This document shows positions 1 to 12,629 of a stretch of DNA of 64,000 nucleotides, in pieces. Both the position numbers and the translations under genes were made by a program. The stretch's first letter is position 1. Each line of letters starts with the position of its first letter. Below the pieces are notes generated by a model that ran no database searches, was not told the origin of the DNA, and saw nothing but the letters and a program-made list of their open reading frames with translations. The stretch covers positions 4,588,001 to 4,652,000 of the forward strand of contig JARUPY010000606.1 in assembly GCA_029817715.1 (NCBI GenBank), written 5' to 3'. The DNA is from Melastoma dodecandrum. Lineage: Eukaryota > Streptophyta > Magnoliopsida > Myrtales > Melastomataceae.

Positions 1-1247
1 GGCAAAGCCACTGGGTACCTCACAGAATCGTAACAGTATGAATAGTACATGTGCCTCTGCCTAAACCGCATCATTGCCACACGGTTCTTGTAAGAGATGG
101 TAGCGTAGTCCTGTGACTCGAGCTCTAGGCTCTTCTCGTAGCAGTTGTTGGTGACCGACTGGAAGGGCTGGAGAGGGTCGACGGGGCATCCCTCCAGTGC
201 CAGGTCCTTGAATTCTGCCACGAATGGTGCATACTTGTAGTTGACCTTGTACCTTCCGCCAGAGGTCGCCCAGTTGGACGCATCCCATATTGTTGCGTAG
301 AGGGCCATTGGTTTGGCAGGGAAGTCGCCGCCCATTTCTTCATTCCGGATGATCTCTCTTATCGGGACATCGTCCACGTAAAATCTGAGGAACTTAGCTA
401 TTCAATGCAAAAGTATTCGAGTAAAACAAGGACTCGGAGGTTGGAGACGGACGAAACTGGAACTCACATGATGTTCACGGCAGTCCAGAGGATGCTGTAG
501 CGATGGAAGTCACGGGTGGGATCGAACCAGAGAGTGTACCTCTCCTCGCGGCCGCGGCTCGTGCTACCATTGCCATACGCATTCGTCTGGAATCTCCACC
601 TCCTCCCCCTTATGTTACCCAGGAACTCGATATCAAGCTCGTCATGGTTCTTCTCGAACACGTCTCCATTCGACGTCTAAGACCGGTTACGATCAGAAAC
701 AAATAATTGTAAATATTAACATCGAGATTTATTCCTTTCGAGACCTTTCTCTCGTGCTTTCTGGCGCAAAAAAGTTCACATGGCAACAGAGCCAAAACTC
801 ACATAAAACGCAACGACGATGCCGGCCGTGTAATCAGCCGGCAACTTGATCTTCGCAGTGAAGAATCCATGCTGGTACATATTCGAAGAAATGAAACCAG
901 CGCCTGAAATTGACGAAGCCAAACAAAACCAACGATGCGGTATCAATCCCTCCATTGCAATCTCACAAATCACAGTAAAACAGAGGGGCTGATCCAACAA
1001 CATTACCGGTGAACCTGTCGAGGAGGATCTTGACGCTGTAATCATCATCCGAACGGACAAGGTTGCCCTCTCCGAAAAGATGACTGTATCCATCCTCGAA
1101 GGTGATCGCGGGGACATCGACAACGGAGCCGTTTACAATATGCAACAGCAGCGAGGAAAGGACGATAACGCCAGAAACTACAAGAAGATGAAGGGAGGAG
1201 GCTCTTGTGATTTTATTACCGGAAGGGAATGGAAGATGATTTTCCAT
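1..1247 (-). CDS. XTH30: xyloglucan endotransglucosylase/hydrolase, XTH30-like, 3' end outside window
   Basis: GH16 cell-wall enzyme that cuts and rejoins xyloglucan chains in the apoplast. Exons (minus strand): 1247-1007, 903-803, 676-468, 384 to the window edge; phases agree. The start ATG at 1247 gives a basic N-terminus followed by a hydrophobic signal-peptide segment (about residues 17-40). Exon 3 holds the catalytic motif HDELDIEFLG, with the nucleophile and acid/base Glu residues, followed by an N-glycosylation site (NGST). Exon 4 carries the YVDDVPIRE and Trp-containing TIWDASNWAT segments and the start of the XET C-terminal region with its cysteines (YSYCYD). Wording around LLLDRFTG and SNMYQHGFF resembles the group III-B members XTH27-30, closest to XTH30. 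The last residues and stop lie before base 1. A TATA-like stretch sits near 1300-1310. Family certain; exact paralogue inferred. Confidence 0.93.
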
Positions 1248-2184
1248 GTTTGTAGGGGAGGGGAGTTGAGGGCAGTTTGGTTAATATTTCACGAGGCAGC
1301 TTATAAATATCATTGGTGGGGAAGCAACGCATTTCAGAGAGGAGGAACTTTTCATCTTACCAGTTACAGCGAGAAGACAAGAATAATAAAGACCGGAGGC
1401 GTTTTGGATAAACTGACTGTGTCATAAGAATGGAACATACATTCTTTTTCCCTTTTCAAATTCTCCAAGCAAAGGACCCAAAAAAGAGAAGAAGATAAGG
1501 GTTTTCTTTTCTGCACATAAAGGCTAATGGTGGGCCGATTGATTCAGTCATAAATTATATTTGATTCCCACTCTCTCATGAGATCAATGGTGGATTGAAT
1601 GCCATGGTTAACATAATCATCGACCATTAACTGTTGATGATTGTTGGGGTGTGCTGAATTTGAAGTAGCAAGCACAACAAGAATCATCCTTTTGAAGAAG
1701 ATTCGACCAAAAGAGAACGCCACGAATGAGTCACAAATGGAAGAATTAATTACAATCAGATCAACAAACTCCACTCCCTAAAAGAATTACAATCAGATCA
1801 CACAGTACTTGATACATATAAACGAGTTTCAAGTACTAACACAACCCCCCCCCTTTCTTGAACAGATAAAACATTATCAAGGGTAGGATATTACAATAGT
1901 ATTCAGGTCCATCCCTCTGTGGCTACAATGGGATCTGGACACTAAACACTAAACTGATGGAAGCACAAACCCAAGGCAGACGGGATAATGAGAATCTCAT
2001 CATTCCATCATCACCCTAGAGCAATTTTCGAAAAGGGTGGTTCCGCTTCTTCTTAGCAAATTATTAATTATATTTTTTTAAAAAAGCTACAGGCTAACTA
2101 AAATTGAGCCCTTCCTGTTTCATGTCTGCAAGTCCGGTTCTGTTAGGTTACAGTAGCAGGGTCGAGAGAACTTTACCCGGAATC
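1248..2184. other. intergenic: XTH upstream region and bZIP 3' flank
   Basis: Holds the upstream region of the minus-strand XTH gene (TATA-like TATTTATAAG on the minus strand near 1305) and the 3' UTR/flank of the bZIP gene. Short open frames here show no family resemblance. No RNA gene or repeat recognised. Confidence 0.5.
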
Positions 2185-5100
2185 TCAGGGTGTGCTCTGG
2201 CCATTCTCGTTCTGATTCTGAGCTGTGTGGGGTGAGTCGTTGCCCACTGGCTTCTCCCCTGAGCTTAAATTGTCGTGTCCAGAAATCTCAAGCCTCTCCT
2301 GCATAAGAAAGAGGTGTTTCTCGGCAATCACTGAATGTTTCTTCCTTCTGGAGACATTTTATTCATGTCCAAAGAGGAAGCAAAAAGGAAGATAATTTGT
2401 AATATCAATGTCATTCTCTCCGAATAGTGCCTGAAATTCTACTCAAATTAAAACATCGGAGCATAGTCGACCATCCATGTACAAATCCAATGCCTTAAAC
2501 TGAGATTATATACCTTCAAGGAGACATGCTCAGCAAGAAGCTGTTCGTACTCTCCCCTAATGCGACTCACTTCAGCTCTGAGGGATGCATTTTCTTCTTT
2601 CAATACTTCAGCTCGCTGTGCAAGTTCATCGCATTCTGCCTGCATTGAATGAACATGTACCACTATTATAGAGAAACTCCTTCACAACCTAGATTTGTCC
2701 CATAGAATTTACAGATGCACGCACATGATTTAACAAGATGGCGATAACAGAACATGCCTAGTGTCACATGCCTGAGGGCATGGGCGGTGAAGGCACAACT
2801 CACGGAAAGCTCCATGAGCATAGTTCCTGACAAGGCACGGACACGCACGCGCGAACGTGGACAGGACGTTTCGTGAAGAGGCATGATCACAAGGAGACAC
2901 AAGCAGGCCCAAGAGGGATTAGAGGTGCAGCCCTCAAGGAGGCACCATGAGCTGACACGCCCCTTGGAGGGGGCATTGCTTAGGAAGGGACATGATCCTT
3001 AGATGGGTCCCAACCCCGGGGAGGATGCTTCATACCCGAAGGGGCATCTATGGGCGGTTAAGGGGCGATTACTTATGGTAATCCTGGAAATCATTGTATT
3101 CTTTCATGAAAGGCCATGACCCCTATATACAAGAGGGCTAGTAAAGGAGGCTGGCCAAATGGTTGTAATTCAGGAACGCTAGATAATAAACACTTTGGTG
3201 TCCTTCACCTAAATACTTTGTGTGCTTCCGTTGTGCAAGTAGGTTGGTCGTGCTCGAGAGCGAGTTATGACGCCCACATGAGTGATTACGTGATGATGGG
3301 TTTTACCCCTGCGACACCTAGCATGATAGACCACTATCAGAAAGGGAGAAATACCTGCTTACGTAGCCGAGATCGCCGTGCAGATTCTCGATTAGACTGC
3401 TTTCTCCTCTGTCTCTTAACCTCTCTGTCATCCTGAGTCAAATGCAGGCATAAAGTTGATGGTGGACCATTGGATTATCAGCCAAACTTGAGATCCAACA
3501 AATCCACACTAATAAAAGCTTCTAAAAGAGGAGTTATGAGAAAAGTCTGTGAAAAATCTGGGGGCATCCAAATAATTCTCCTAATATCATACATCAAAGG
3601 CTTCTACTAGTGGGCTTTTATCATATTGGAAATTGCAGATTTACATTGTTTTCATTTGGAGATCAACAAGACAAAAAGCTTTCTCATTATCAACTCAATG
3701 CTTTGGAGAAGAGATTTGAATGATGAACTAGTAAAACGTATTGATTAAGAGGTTACCTGTAGCCACATATGAGATTGCATACTATCTCTATTGGCAGCAG
3801 AAGCCATTCCAGCTGCAACTGGAGCAGCAGGAACTTTACCCTGTATAGCAGGAACCACAGGCGCAGCAGGTGTACCCCAATAATCCATCCCAATATTCAA
3901 GTTTGTAGTAGGACCAGGGACCCCTCCAGCAGTAAATGGCGCAATAGGCATTGACTGATTGACCGTTCCTTGAGGAGTGCTTGCTCCTCCATTCTGATGA
4001 GCACTTTCGGCACTCCCATTCTGAGAAACTTCTGCAGCACAGAACATGACATGCCCCGTCAGATATGAAAATCAGAAAATGTAGCACTGACAACCATAAA
4101 CCTCTAATGTTGACCAGCGTCCTTACCTTCCATGGAATGACCTGATTTAGGCTGAGAATGCTGTAAAGGAAACAGCCCATATGTTGATTGGCAAGATACA
4201 ATTCCACATCATAATATTAAGAGGGAAATAAAATCAAAATAGAAATTATTGTAATGTCTGCTTTCCCAAGGCCAAGTGAAATTGACATGAATTTCAATAA
4301 CATATAACCAAACATTCTATTTAAAATTGGGCTAAAACTCACATTTGGAGAATTTTCGTCACTTCCTTCGCTACTGCCTTCACTTCCTGTTTCAGCACTG
4401 CAGGAAGACTTAAAAGTGAACATTCACATTGACGACTGAAGACAATAAATAACTTCTAAAAAGGAACTTCATTCCTTCAGCGAAGAAAATGAAAGATTTG
4501 GCCTTTCAGTTGAAAAGAGAGTCAAGGCTAATTGGTTGTAACCCACTCACTATTTAGATTGGACGCTAGTTACAAGAATTGCTATACCTTTTGGAATTGA
4601 CCCCATTAGCAGATGTTCCAGAAGTTTTACCCTGATTATTGTTATTTCTTGTAATCATATTCAAACTGCCCAAACTTCCTTTAGATCTTTTGACAGGCAA
4701 TTTTTCCTTTGCTTCAGGTTGCTTGGCCTCGGCTTCTGTGGAGCCAGGTGTAGTCGCCTACAAAAAGAATTTAACCAATCAATGACATAAAACAAATCTT
4801 TGAAAAAGGAACTAGTAATGAACTTTCTGAGACCTCCACTATTCCGTTTGGAGAAGGCATGGCAAAAGGACTGAAAGGATAAGAACCCTGATCAAGATAA
4901 AACATAAAAGTATTATCGCATGGCTACTGGAACACTTCAAATAAAAAAAGTTAAAATTTTAACATACTGGAGGAATAGATGGATGGGCATATATTCCACC
5001 ATGGGGATACATCGCAACGTAGGGATGAGGCGCTGCACCGTAGGGAGGCATTATATGCTGCGCCATTTGCAAAAAAGGATAGAAATGCAAGTTGATAAGA

Positions 5101-5849
5101 CAGGAGTAGAATCAAACAGATATCATAATAGAAGATACGAATGATAAAAGATCACATTCAATTGATATAACTAAAATTTAGAACAACAAAAAACGAGGCA
5201 AAAATCATTGAAACACTCAGAATTCACAACCTTTTATATCTTGATAGTTCCATTACAGTTGAAAATCGTCAATAGAACTCATATCAGCATTCTTACACTA
5301 AGGTACTTCGCGTTAACCTACCAGATAAGGATACAAATACTTCTGCATCTAGGAACAATTCAGTACATAAAACATCGGAGGTGCCAAATCATCCACGATA
5401 CGGTATGCATTCTATATTAGCCATAGCTTAGTGTATCACAAGATCAAAAGAAAGAGCACCTGAACACCCCACATGTATGGTTGACCATGAGGACTTGATG
5501 CTAGAAACCCAGGCGGAGGAGGGATAGGTGAATATGCCTATAAATCAAACAGTGACCATAAAAAAGGATATAAATTGCCAGAACTACATGTATGTACATT
5601 AAAAGAAATGGCTTGAAGCATCCAAAATCAAACCTGGAAACCAGACCAGTCTGGAGCGACGGCAGGGGTAGGGGTATTGGTAGTGGCAGATGGCTCCTGA
5701 AAGTAAGATCACACAACATTCCCTAAGTTTGAGATCGACCACTATCAAAACCGACATAGAACAAAAATCCTAAGCCATACCTGCGCAGTGGAAGGAGCGA
5801 CCTTCGGTTCTTTCTCCTTTATGGGTTTATCTGATTCACTGCCACCCAT
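2185..5849 (-). CDS. G-box-binding bZIP transcription factor (GBF1/bZIP16/bZIP68 type)
   Basis: Group G bZIP that binds G-box (CACGTG) promoters in light, hypoxia and ABA responses. Twelve exons: 5849-5781, 5696-5634, 5537-5460, 5057-4968, 4887-4834, 4757-4588, 4397-4343, 4160-4127, 4031-3757, 3432-3355, 2639-2514, 2298-2185, giving 401 aa. The N-terminus starts [16 protein letters not shown], followed by a Pro-rich MFMR activation region ([30 protein letters not shown]). A Ser/Gly/Asn-rich middle with a [13 protein letters not shown] segment follows. The basic region is one 26-codon exon ([20 protein letters not shown]), and the next exon is the leucine zipper, with heptads at L, V, L, I, L. 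The C-terminus is hydrophilic and ends NENGQSTP. Length fits bZIP16/68 (about 390-410 aa) rather than the shorter GBF1. All splice sites are GT-AG. Confidence 0.95.
2940..3345. repeat. possible LTR-like fragment in a bZIP intron
   Basis: The intron between basic-region and zipper exons is long for this gene (715 bp). Its second half has a GC-rich, promoter-like composition with a TATA-like element (CTATATACAAGAGGG near 3121) and an AATAAA-type signal near 3186, an order often seen in Gypsy LTRs. No target-site duplication or clean TG...CA ends could be fixed, so this is only a suggestion. Confidence 0.25.
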
Positions 5850-7203
5850 AATTATAAAAAGCCACCTTCCAAAAGCTCCTCAAAGCATCCTCCTGGTACA
5901 GGACCCAAAAAACTCATGAATCCCCTAATTGCATAACCACACTAACAGCTCAATAAAGTTAGAGATAAAAACATCACTACATCATTATTGATCATGGGAA
6001 AGATATCTGCCTCCGTTGCCCACAGAAAAATGTGATGATTACTACATGCATCACTAATTATAACTAGTGACAACAACTTCGGAGTGCGAAAAACAAAGTC
6101 AACACATCAGCATTCGACAAGAAACCTGGCGACTCGCAGCATGCCACGAAAAACAAACTGCAATGAAATCAACAGTATCCTACACCTAAAAAACGACACC
6201 AAACCAGCTCCAAACACGTCTCGGCGACCTCGCGGGCCGACTTAAAAAAGCACCAAACGCAGAATCAACTGCACTATCTATCCCAACAACAATCCGTCAC
6301 AAAATCCAGCCCAAGACAAGAAATTGACCCCAAATTCGAGGGTCACGACGACAATACACCAGCGATCGGGGGATCACACCGGGGGATTCCAAGCCGAGTA
6401 GAGATCAAATCGGATCGATTAGGGTTTGGTTTTTTTTTTGGGGGGGGGGGCGACAAGATGATATGGACGAACAGTTCAGCTGGTGCCTGATGACGTGGTT
6501 TTCCTTGTTCCCCTTTTGCCCCCTGAGAATTCTCCTAATCATGGTCTTGCCCTCGTATCAGAACCTCGACCGATAATCCCCATCCGACCAATGTTTACTA
6601 AACACCACATCTATTATTACCTAAATATACTAATTCCGTGTAATAACATCAATCCAATTCGATCTCGTGTGCTTTTTCATGCCAATACGGATGTGGTTTT
6701 GATTAATTTGAAAAGACAGAACCAAACAGGCCCTTGCTTTTCGGGACTGCTCTCCCCCCCCCCCCCCCCCCCCCATCTCTCTCGGTGGCTGAGGCCGGTG
6801 TTCGCGTGGCACGTGGCGGGCTGACGTGTGATGTTGGTCGTCGCTTCAGTTAACACGTGACTCCGGGGGTAACGATCCACTGGAAGGTTTTTTCATTGGA
6901 TGGTGGGAAAGCTGACGGAGTTAGATGGCGACCTTTCTGGGCCTAAATCAACGAAACCCTAACCCTAATTTTCTCCCAATCCACAATCCCAACTGCAGGA
7001 TCACTTCCTCGAAGATATCGTAGAGGACGATATTGAGGAGAGGAATGGCCGTTGGAATGATAATTGGAGGGACATGGTGAATTCGAGGGGAGTCTGAGGT
7101 TTGGGGTCTTCATTTGATCTTAATGTTTTATCTTTATTTGTACGTCGACAATTTTTCTGGTTGATGTTGTTTTACTAGCTTGTTCGGTTGGGACAATGTC
7201 AGG
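5850..7203. other. intergenic: bZIP upstream region
   Basis: Upstream region of the minus-strand bZIP gene, with a T9/G10 homopolymer junction near 6430-6450 and a C-run of about 20 near 6755-6775. The stretch 6924-7100, just before the IWS1 relic, includes AACCCTAACCC telomere-like motifs (6953-6968) typical of plant promoters. Open frames here are not recognised. Confidence 0.5.
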
Positions 7204-8160
7204 ATGACCGAGGGTGATAACTTCATGGACGGCAGTGGTGTTGATCCAGCTGGGCATTATTACAGCGACGAACCTCGATCTCCTGGTCCTCAGGTGAATA
7301 AGATAAGATTAGTTATTGAATGTGTTTGTGAAAGGTAGATAAATTACCATAATTTGAAAGGAGATATATTGTTATTTTTGGCGGTATCCTCCAAAGCTGT
7401 CCATATATTTCTGACAGAGAGATATTTCCAGGCAGAGGAGGGTGAAGAGGATACGTAAATCAAGAAATTGCTCTGGATGGGTAAGAAAAAGAACAAGAGT
7501 GAAAGGAATCCAGCAGAAATGGCTTTCCTGGTTGAGAAGATTATAGCCAAGCTTGAGCTTGGAGCGACTTAGATTTTGATGCGAACGGACAAGGAAAACA
7601 TGTGCTTAATAAACTGAGAAAGTTGCCGTTGCTTGCCGATGTGCTATCAAAGTGGGTTCTGTCTTGAATATTATGTTTGTTTGTTTGCTTGCTTGCTTGC
7701 TTACAACATAGTCGTGCTTATTATTCTCCTGGACTTGATAGGTGCAGGAGGTAGCTTCAGCAAGAATCCTCCTCCTCGATGACAGAGTTCTGTTGCTGAT
7801 AAAGACCTGGTTGGAGCCACTTCCAGATAAAGGCTTGCCCGACATAACTACTCGAGCAGCCATTCTGCAGATTTTATCCAATTTACATACTGGAATCCTG
7901 GCTAAACTTACTGTAATTGCTGTTGCTTGGCATTGTCGTCTTTAGTGACTCAAAAGGCAGTGGTTTTCTTCCAGTTATCGATTGACATAGAGTAATACGA
8001 CGGGAGATAACAGCTGAAGTGGTATAGGAAAGTTTTTCAATTTATGTGTCCTTCCAAACAATGAAAAATCTTCCTCCAACAGATGGGTTGCACTGACCTT
8101 CATCATTCATGACAGTCAAATAGGAAGCTCACTAAAGATTTGCACGCACTCTGGCCGCAG
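7204..8160 (+). pseudogene. IWS1-like transcription elongation factor relic
   Basis: Fragments resemble IWS1/SPN1, the Spt6 partner of elongating RNA polymerase II. An ATG at 7204 opens a short acidic exon ending at a donor at 7294. The lysine-rich linker and start of the TFIIS-N/IWS1 domain follow (MGKKKNKSERNPAEMAFLVE). Then come NKLRKLPLLADVLSK in a shifted frame, and LLLIKTWLEPLPDKGLPDI with TTRAAILQIL (7742-7880), which matches the IWS1 LKNWLEPLPDGSLPN core. RKLTKDLHALWP appears near 8120-8155. Damage: in-frame TAA at 7456, another stop near 7570, a frame change before NKLRKL, and loss of the helices after TTRAAILQIL. Not expected to give a working protein. It lies directly upstream of another relic, so both probably belong to one decayed block. 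Confidence 0.8.
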
Positions 8161-8340
8161 TGAAATTCGGCTTCATGTGAATGAGACTAATAATAGAGAT
8201 TTGACTCCAACACAACGTGATTGAAGCAGCGCTCGAGAAAAGAACATACAATTGGAATTGTATCATTCTATCTTTTTCACGAGGAATTATTATTATTTTC
8301 ACGGGGGAGAGTAAATGACGTGCTCTATAGTCGATGGGAA

Positions 8341-8380
8341 TTTAACCACGAGGCCCATTATATCAGCCCATAGGCCCAAT
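8341..8380 (+). promoter_or_regulatory. site II-like (GGCCCA/GCCCA) promoter elements
   Basis: Three copies of the site II core (GGCCCATTA, AGCCCATAG, GGCCCAATT) lie within about 30 bases, roughly 100-130 bp before the ATG of the cpFtsY relic. Such clusters drive housekeeping and organelle-protein genes in plants. They suggest the copy once had its own promoter. Confidence 0.5.
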
Positions 8381-9922
8381 TCTCAAAAGCGACGTCATTT
8401 CGTGTACCCCCCCAATCCACCAGGTACGCACGGACGCCCCGAGTTCGGCTCTCGGCTCTCGCTCCGAGCATGGCGATGGCCACCCCTTCCCCGCCTGCGC
8501 TGTCCCGTTTCCCCGTCGTGTCCGCTCGCGGAGCTTCCTAAACCTCTCGGAGTGGCGTCTTTGGCCCGTCCAGACGCGATTCCGGCCGGTTCAGGTGCTC
8601 GGCGAGCCAGACCGGGTTCTTCACCAGGCTGGGGAGGCTGATCAAGGAGAAGGCCAAGAGCGACGTCGGGAAGATATTCTCGGGATTCACGAAGACTAGG
8701 GACAACCTCGCCGTGGTGGACGAGCTCCTTCTTTACTGGAACTTGGCCGAGACTGATAGAATCCTCGACGAGCTCGAAGAGGTGCTGCGAAAATGATGTT
8801 GAATTTTTTTTTTTTTTTGTGGTCACGATCCTTTTGACTGTTCTGATCAAATGACCGTTGGTGACGGTTATATTTGGTTGTGTTCCAAATGCTAGATTAC
8901 TCATTAGTCTGATCTAATCCTTGTTCGATGGTTAATTTGCTGTTCTGTCGGTGGGTGACTGAGGTGCAGGTTTTGTTGGTGGCCGACTTCGGTCCAAAGA
9001 TCACATTCAGGATTGTCGACAAATTAAGGGAAGATATTCTGTCGGGGAAGCTTAAATCTGGAACCGAGATTAAGGTCAGTTTGCACATTTCCTTGTTGCT
9101 AATAATTTCCGTTTTATGGTGTCATAACATTTGCAACTTCAAATTTGGATGACCGAAAATGGTTTGATGTCTTCCCATCGAAAATGATCAGTACAAGGTT
9201 TACACTTCGATAATGTTTTTGGTAGGAAGCTTTGAAGACTATTGTTTTGGAGTTCTTGATGAAGAAAGGGAACAAAACTGAATTGCAGCTTGGTTTCAGG
9301 TATATCACGGATGAAAGTATTGAATTTCATTTCTTGACAAAGATAATGAGTCGATACTGTTTCAAATCAGTCTTCGCTCTGCCTCTTTTTTTTTTCATTC
9401 AGGAAGCCAGCTGTTATTATGATTGTGGGTGTCAATGGTGGTGGAAAAACAATATCTCTTGGTAACTCATAATGCTTCCTGTGGTTCTAGCAAGTATTTA
9501 GCTCATGCAGTGGTTTTATTGTTAGATAGCATTTCAAATAAAGATTATGCATCTGTCTAATTCAAGCAATGACAAATTTGTCCAGAATGGATGAGAAGAT
9601 CTCTTCCCTGCTATCCTGTGTTACTCGGTCATTAGTAATTCCTTGATTGTTTCTCTGCAGGTAAGCTAGCTTACATATTGAAGAATGAAGGAGCCAAGGT
9701 GTGTGCTGCATTTGAAAATGGTTCTGAAATAGACATATTCCAAGAGTATATGTAGTGGGCGGATATATCTTCATCGTTTTTTTATCCTGATCCAGTTTCT
9801 GGGTTTCTACTTGATAAGCATCTATGTAACCTAAGAATGAACTACTGGAACTAGGTGTTAATGGCTGCAGGTGACACCTTCCGTGCAGCTGCCAGTGACC
9901 AGCTAGAAATATGGGCTGAGAG

Positions 9923-10961
9923 CAGTGATTTCAAGGCGAGGCGCCTTGAGCGCCTAGGCGCCAGGGCGAGGCGAGGCGAGGCCTCGTCGCCCATTTTTGC
10001 TCCGGGCGGGCGACACGGCCTAGGCGCTGCCTAGGCGAGCGCCCGACACCAGGCGCCAATAAGGCGCTGGCGCCTCCCCCGGGTTTTCCCCTTCCCCTGC
10101 CTTCTTGGTTGGAATCTCGGTTTGACTGGTAAAAAATAAAAAAAATTAAAGTACCAAAAAAGAATTACAAATTTAATTAAACCTATCTCCCCCCTCACCT
10201 CCTATCGCACCCTCGTTTCTCGTCCTCCATTGCAAATCAGAAACTTCGATCATAGGCTCCCGGGACCCTTTTAATCGTCATAGTAGGGCGCCGGAAGAAG
10301 ACTGCTTGTTAGGGCATTTGATCGTCGGGCAGGTTTGTTCTCCTTCTCGCTTGCCTCGTTCTTGAAAATTATTGCCTCGTACAGTGATATGGTTTGATTG
10401 TGGAAGGTTTTGATTGGGCATGTGGTCTGTTCTCGTACAAATGATATGGTTTGAGTGAGTGGTCTGTCGGATTGGATGGCCTTGTCTTTAGTTTTGAGTA
10501 GGCGTGTTCATGTTGGCTGTGTGTACCCCTGGGGATGTATGTGGATACACATACATCAGGATGTATGTGTCGACCCCGATGTTGAAGATGACGATGAACC
10601 ACAACTTGACAATGATAATTTGCTAGAAAAGGACGTTGACTTGGATGATGATGATTGTGGTGATTTCGATCTTGATATGTAGATGCGGATGGCGTGAATT
10701 TGGAACTGATGTGGATTGTGATTGTGGATGCTGATGCTTTTTTATGTGGATTGAGGATGATGATGCCTTTTATGGATGAGGATTGTAGATTGTGGAACTT
10801 GAAATTGTCTTTTTGATTTATGAAGACATTTACATTTGGCATTTCAATTACAAAAAATTGTTCTATGTTCTATACATTGATGCATTAAAGCCTAGCGCCT
10901 AGCGCCTCGGGCGATGAGAGCCTTCTCGCCTTGGTGGCGCCTTGGCGCCTTGAAATCACTG
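9923..10961. mobile_element. non-autonomous hAT element in a cpFtsY exon
   Basis: Both ends share the inverted repeat CAGTGATTTCAAGGCG. The element is flanked by the perfect 8-bp duplication GCTGAGAG (9915-9922 and 10962-10969). A C/TAGNG-type terminus with an 8-bp duplication is the hAT superfamily signature. Subterminal regions are dense in GGCGCC and GCCTAGGCGC motifs that can fold back. The 1,039-bp interior has no transposase, only a short acidic frame (about 10455-10682), so it would need a helper. Removing the element and one duplication copy restores the reading EIWAERTGCD expected for cpFtsY. Confidence 0.92.
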
Positions 10962-11187
10962 GCTGAGAGAACTGGCTGCGACATTGTTGTCAGCGAAGGA
11001 GAGAAACCTAAAGCATCTTCAGGTTACCCAGCTAGAGTACATAAAGAATAAGTGCTATCTGAATCATTAGGAGGATTCCGTAGTCAACTTGTTTGCAGAA
11101 TCTGCTCTTTGAAGTGCTTCCTGAATAGTGCTCTCGCTGGCTGTGAAGAAAGGAAAAGAGCAAGGATATGATATTGTTATGTGTGAC

Positions 11188-12629
11188 TGATAACTCTATG
11201 AAAGTAGGGTTATTTCGTATCCCTAATGATGTTTTATGTGGTTAGTCGTACGAGTATTGATAGGAATTTGGTAGGATTTGAGTGATTTTTAGTTTAGTTC
11301 TATTTTAAGTCGATTTTGTTATTTTCTTAGGTTTTGAACCTATTTTGATTTGAATCGTTTATCTTATTGATGACTCTTGGTTTGTCATGAGTTAATGCAG
11401 GAAAATGAGGGAGATCTTGAAGCTTGGACAAAGTAAAGTGAAGATGAGCGCAAAAGTTACATAGAGCAGAAGGACGTGTCCCTCTGCTCTCAGGGACGCG
11501 TCCTTGGGAGTTCTGCAGAGTAAAGCACGCCATCTTCGAAATTATGATCAATTCGGAGTTCTTCAAGTCTTCCTGAGAATCTTTTATGAAGAAATAGAGG
11601 ATCAACTAGTCACTTATTTGATAGTTTTAGGTTATTTTATTTTATTCTCCCTAGAAATCTTATTTAGATTTGGAGAATCTTAGGAAATATTTTTAGAGGG
11701 GAACTATATATTCTATTTTAGAGGCAACCCTAGGAGTCTTTTTTTGGGGGAGAAAGAGGGAGGAGACATTCGACTCGAGAACGGAGAAAGAGGCAGTGGA
11801 GATCGGGACAAGGCTACTACTTCTCGGATCGGAAGATCGGGAGGGCGTTTCTCTTTTCTTTCCCTTTGATTGCTATGTCGCTATCGTTTTCTCTTGAACA
11901 TGGATTGAATTTCTTTTACGTTATGAACTAATTCCGTTTTCTCGGACTTCAATGGAACTTAACGACTTTATTTAACCAGTGAATTCATTTTTTCCGTGTT
12001 TTTCGAATTCGTATGGTTACTTATTCATATCTTGATCTTAATGCGATTAATTGACTGATCACCAATTAATTTGATCTGGAAATCTATTCGGGTTTGGAAA
12101 AGTTGTTTGGGTTAAGCCGTGGATTGAATGGCCTAAGTTAGCGTCACGTTGGAAAACGAAGCTAATTCGCAAGAAGGATAAGAATATACCAATCACCTTA
12201 GGTAGCCATTTAGAGTTGTTGCATAATGGATTCCCACTAGTTAATTGCCTAGGAATAGAGTGATTAGCTCGATACAGGGAATACGTCCTTAGAGCACTCG
12301 GGAGAGGCGTAAGGAGATAATCAAACCCTAGGCTAGTAACTTGAGAATTTAATAATTGGAGAAAGGAAGGAACGAGTTAGAAAATTCGCTAGGTGAAGTT
12401 GATAGTCCTAGGCTTTTACTATTTGATTGAATTATCATTTATTTGAATTCTATTTTTCTGTTTTACTCTCATTCCATCTTTTTCGACTTGACCTCCATAT
12501 CGTTAAACGTGCAACCGTTAGGAATTTTTCTCTATTGATTCTCTGTGGGAACGACCTCTACTTACCCTATCTACAAATTAGTTAGGTTTGTTAGAGTATT
12601 TAATTTGTCGCATTCGACAAGCGTGATCA
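11188..12629. mobile_element. solo LTR in a cpFtsY exon
   Basis: A 1,442-bp insertion starting TGATAACTC and ending GCGTGATCA, flanked by the 5-bp duplication GTGAC (11183-11187 and 12630-12634). TG...CA ends with a 5-bp duplication are LTR retrotransposon hallmarks. No second LTR and no gag or pol are inside, so this is most simply a solo LTR left by recombination. A TATA-like ACTATATATTC lies near 11704. The long LTR suggests Gypsy, but the lineage is not settled. The insertion interrupts the conserved Asp-Thr-Ser-Gly (DTSG) motif of the GTPase. Confidence 0.85.

Noticed and set aside
8395..8904. 169-aa open frame on the minus strand
   Set aside because: It is antisense to exon 1 of the cpFtsY relic; the plus strand carries the recognisable protein and the GC-rich composition explains the open antisense frame.
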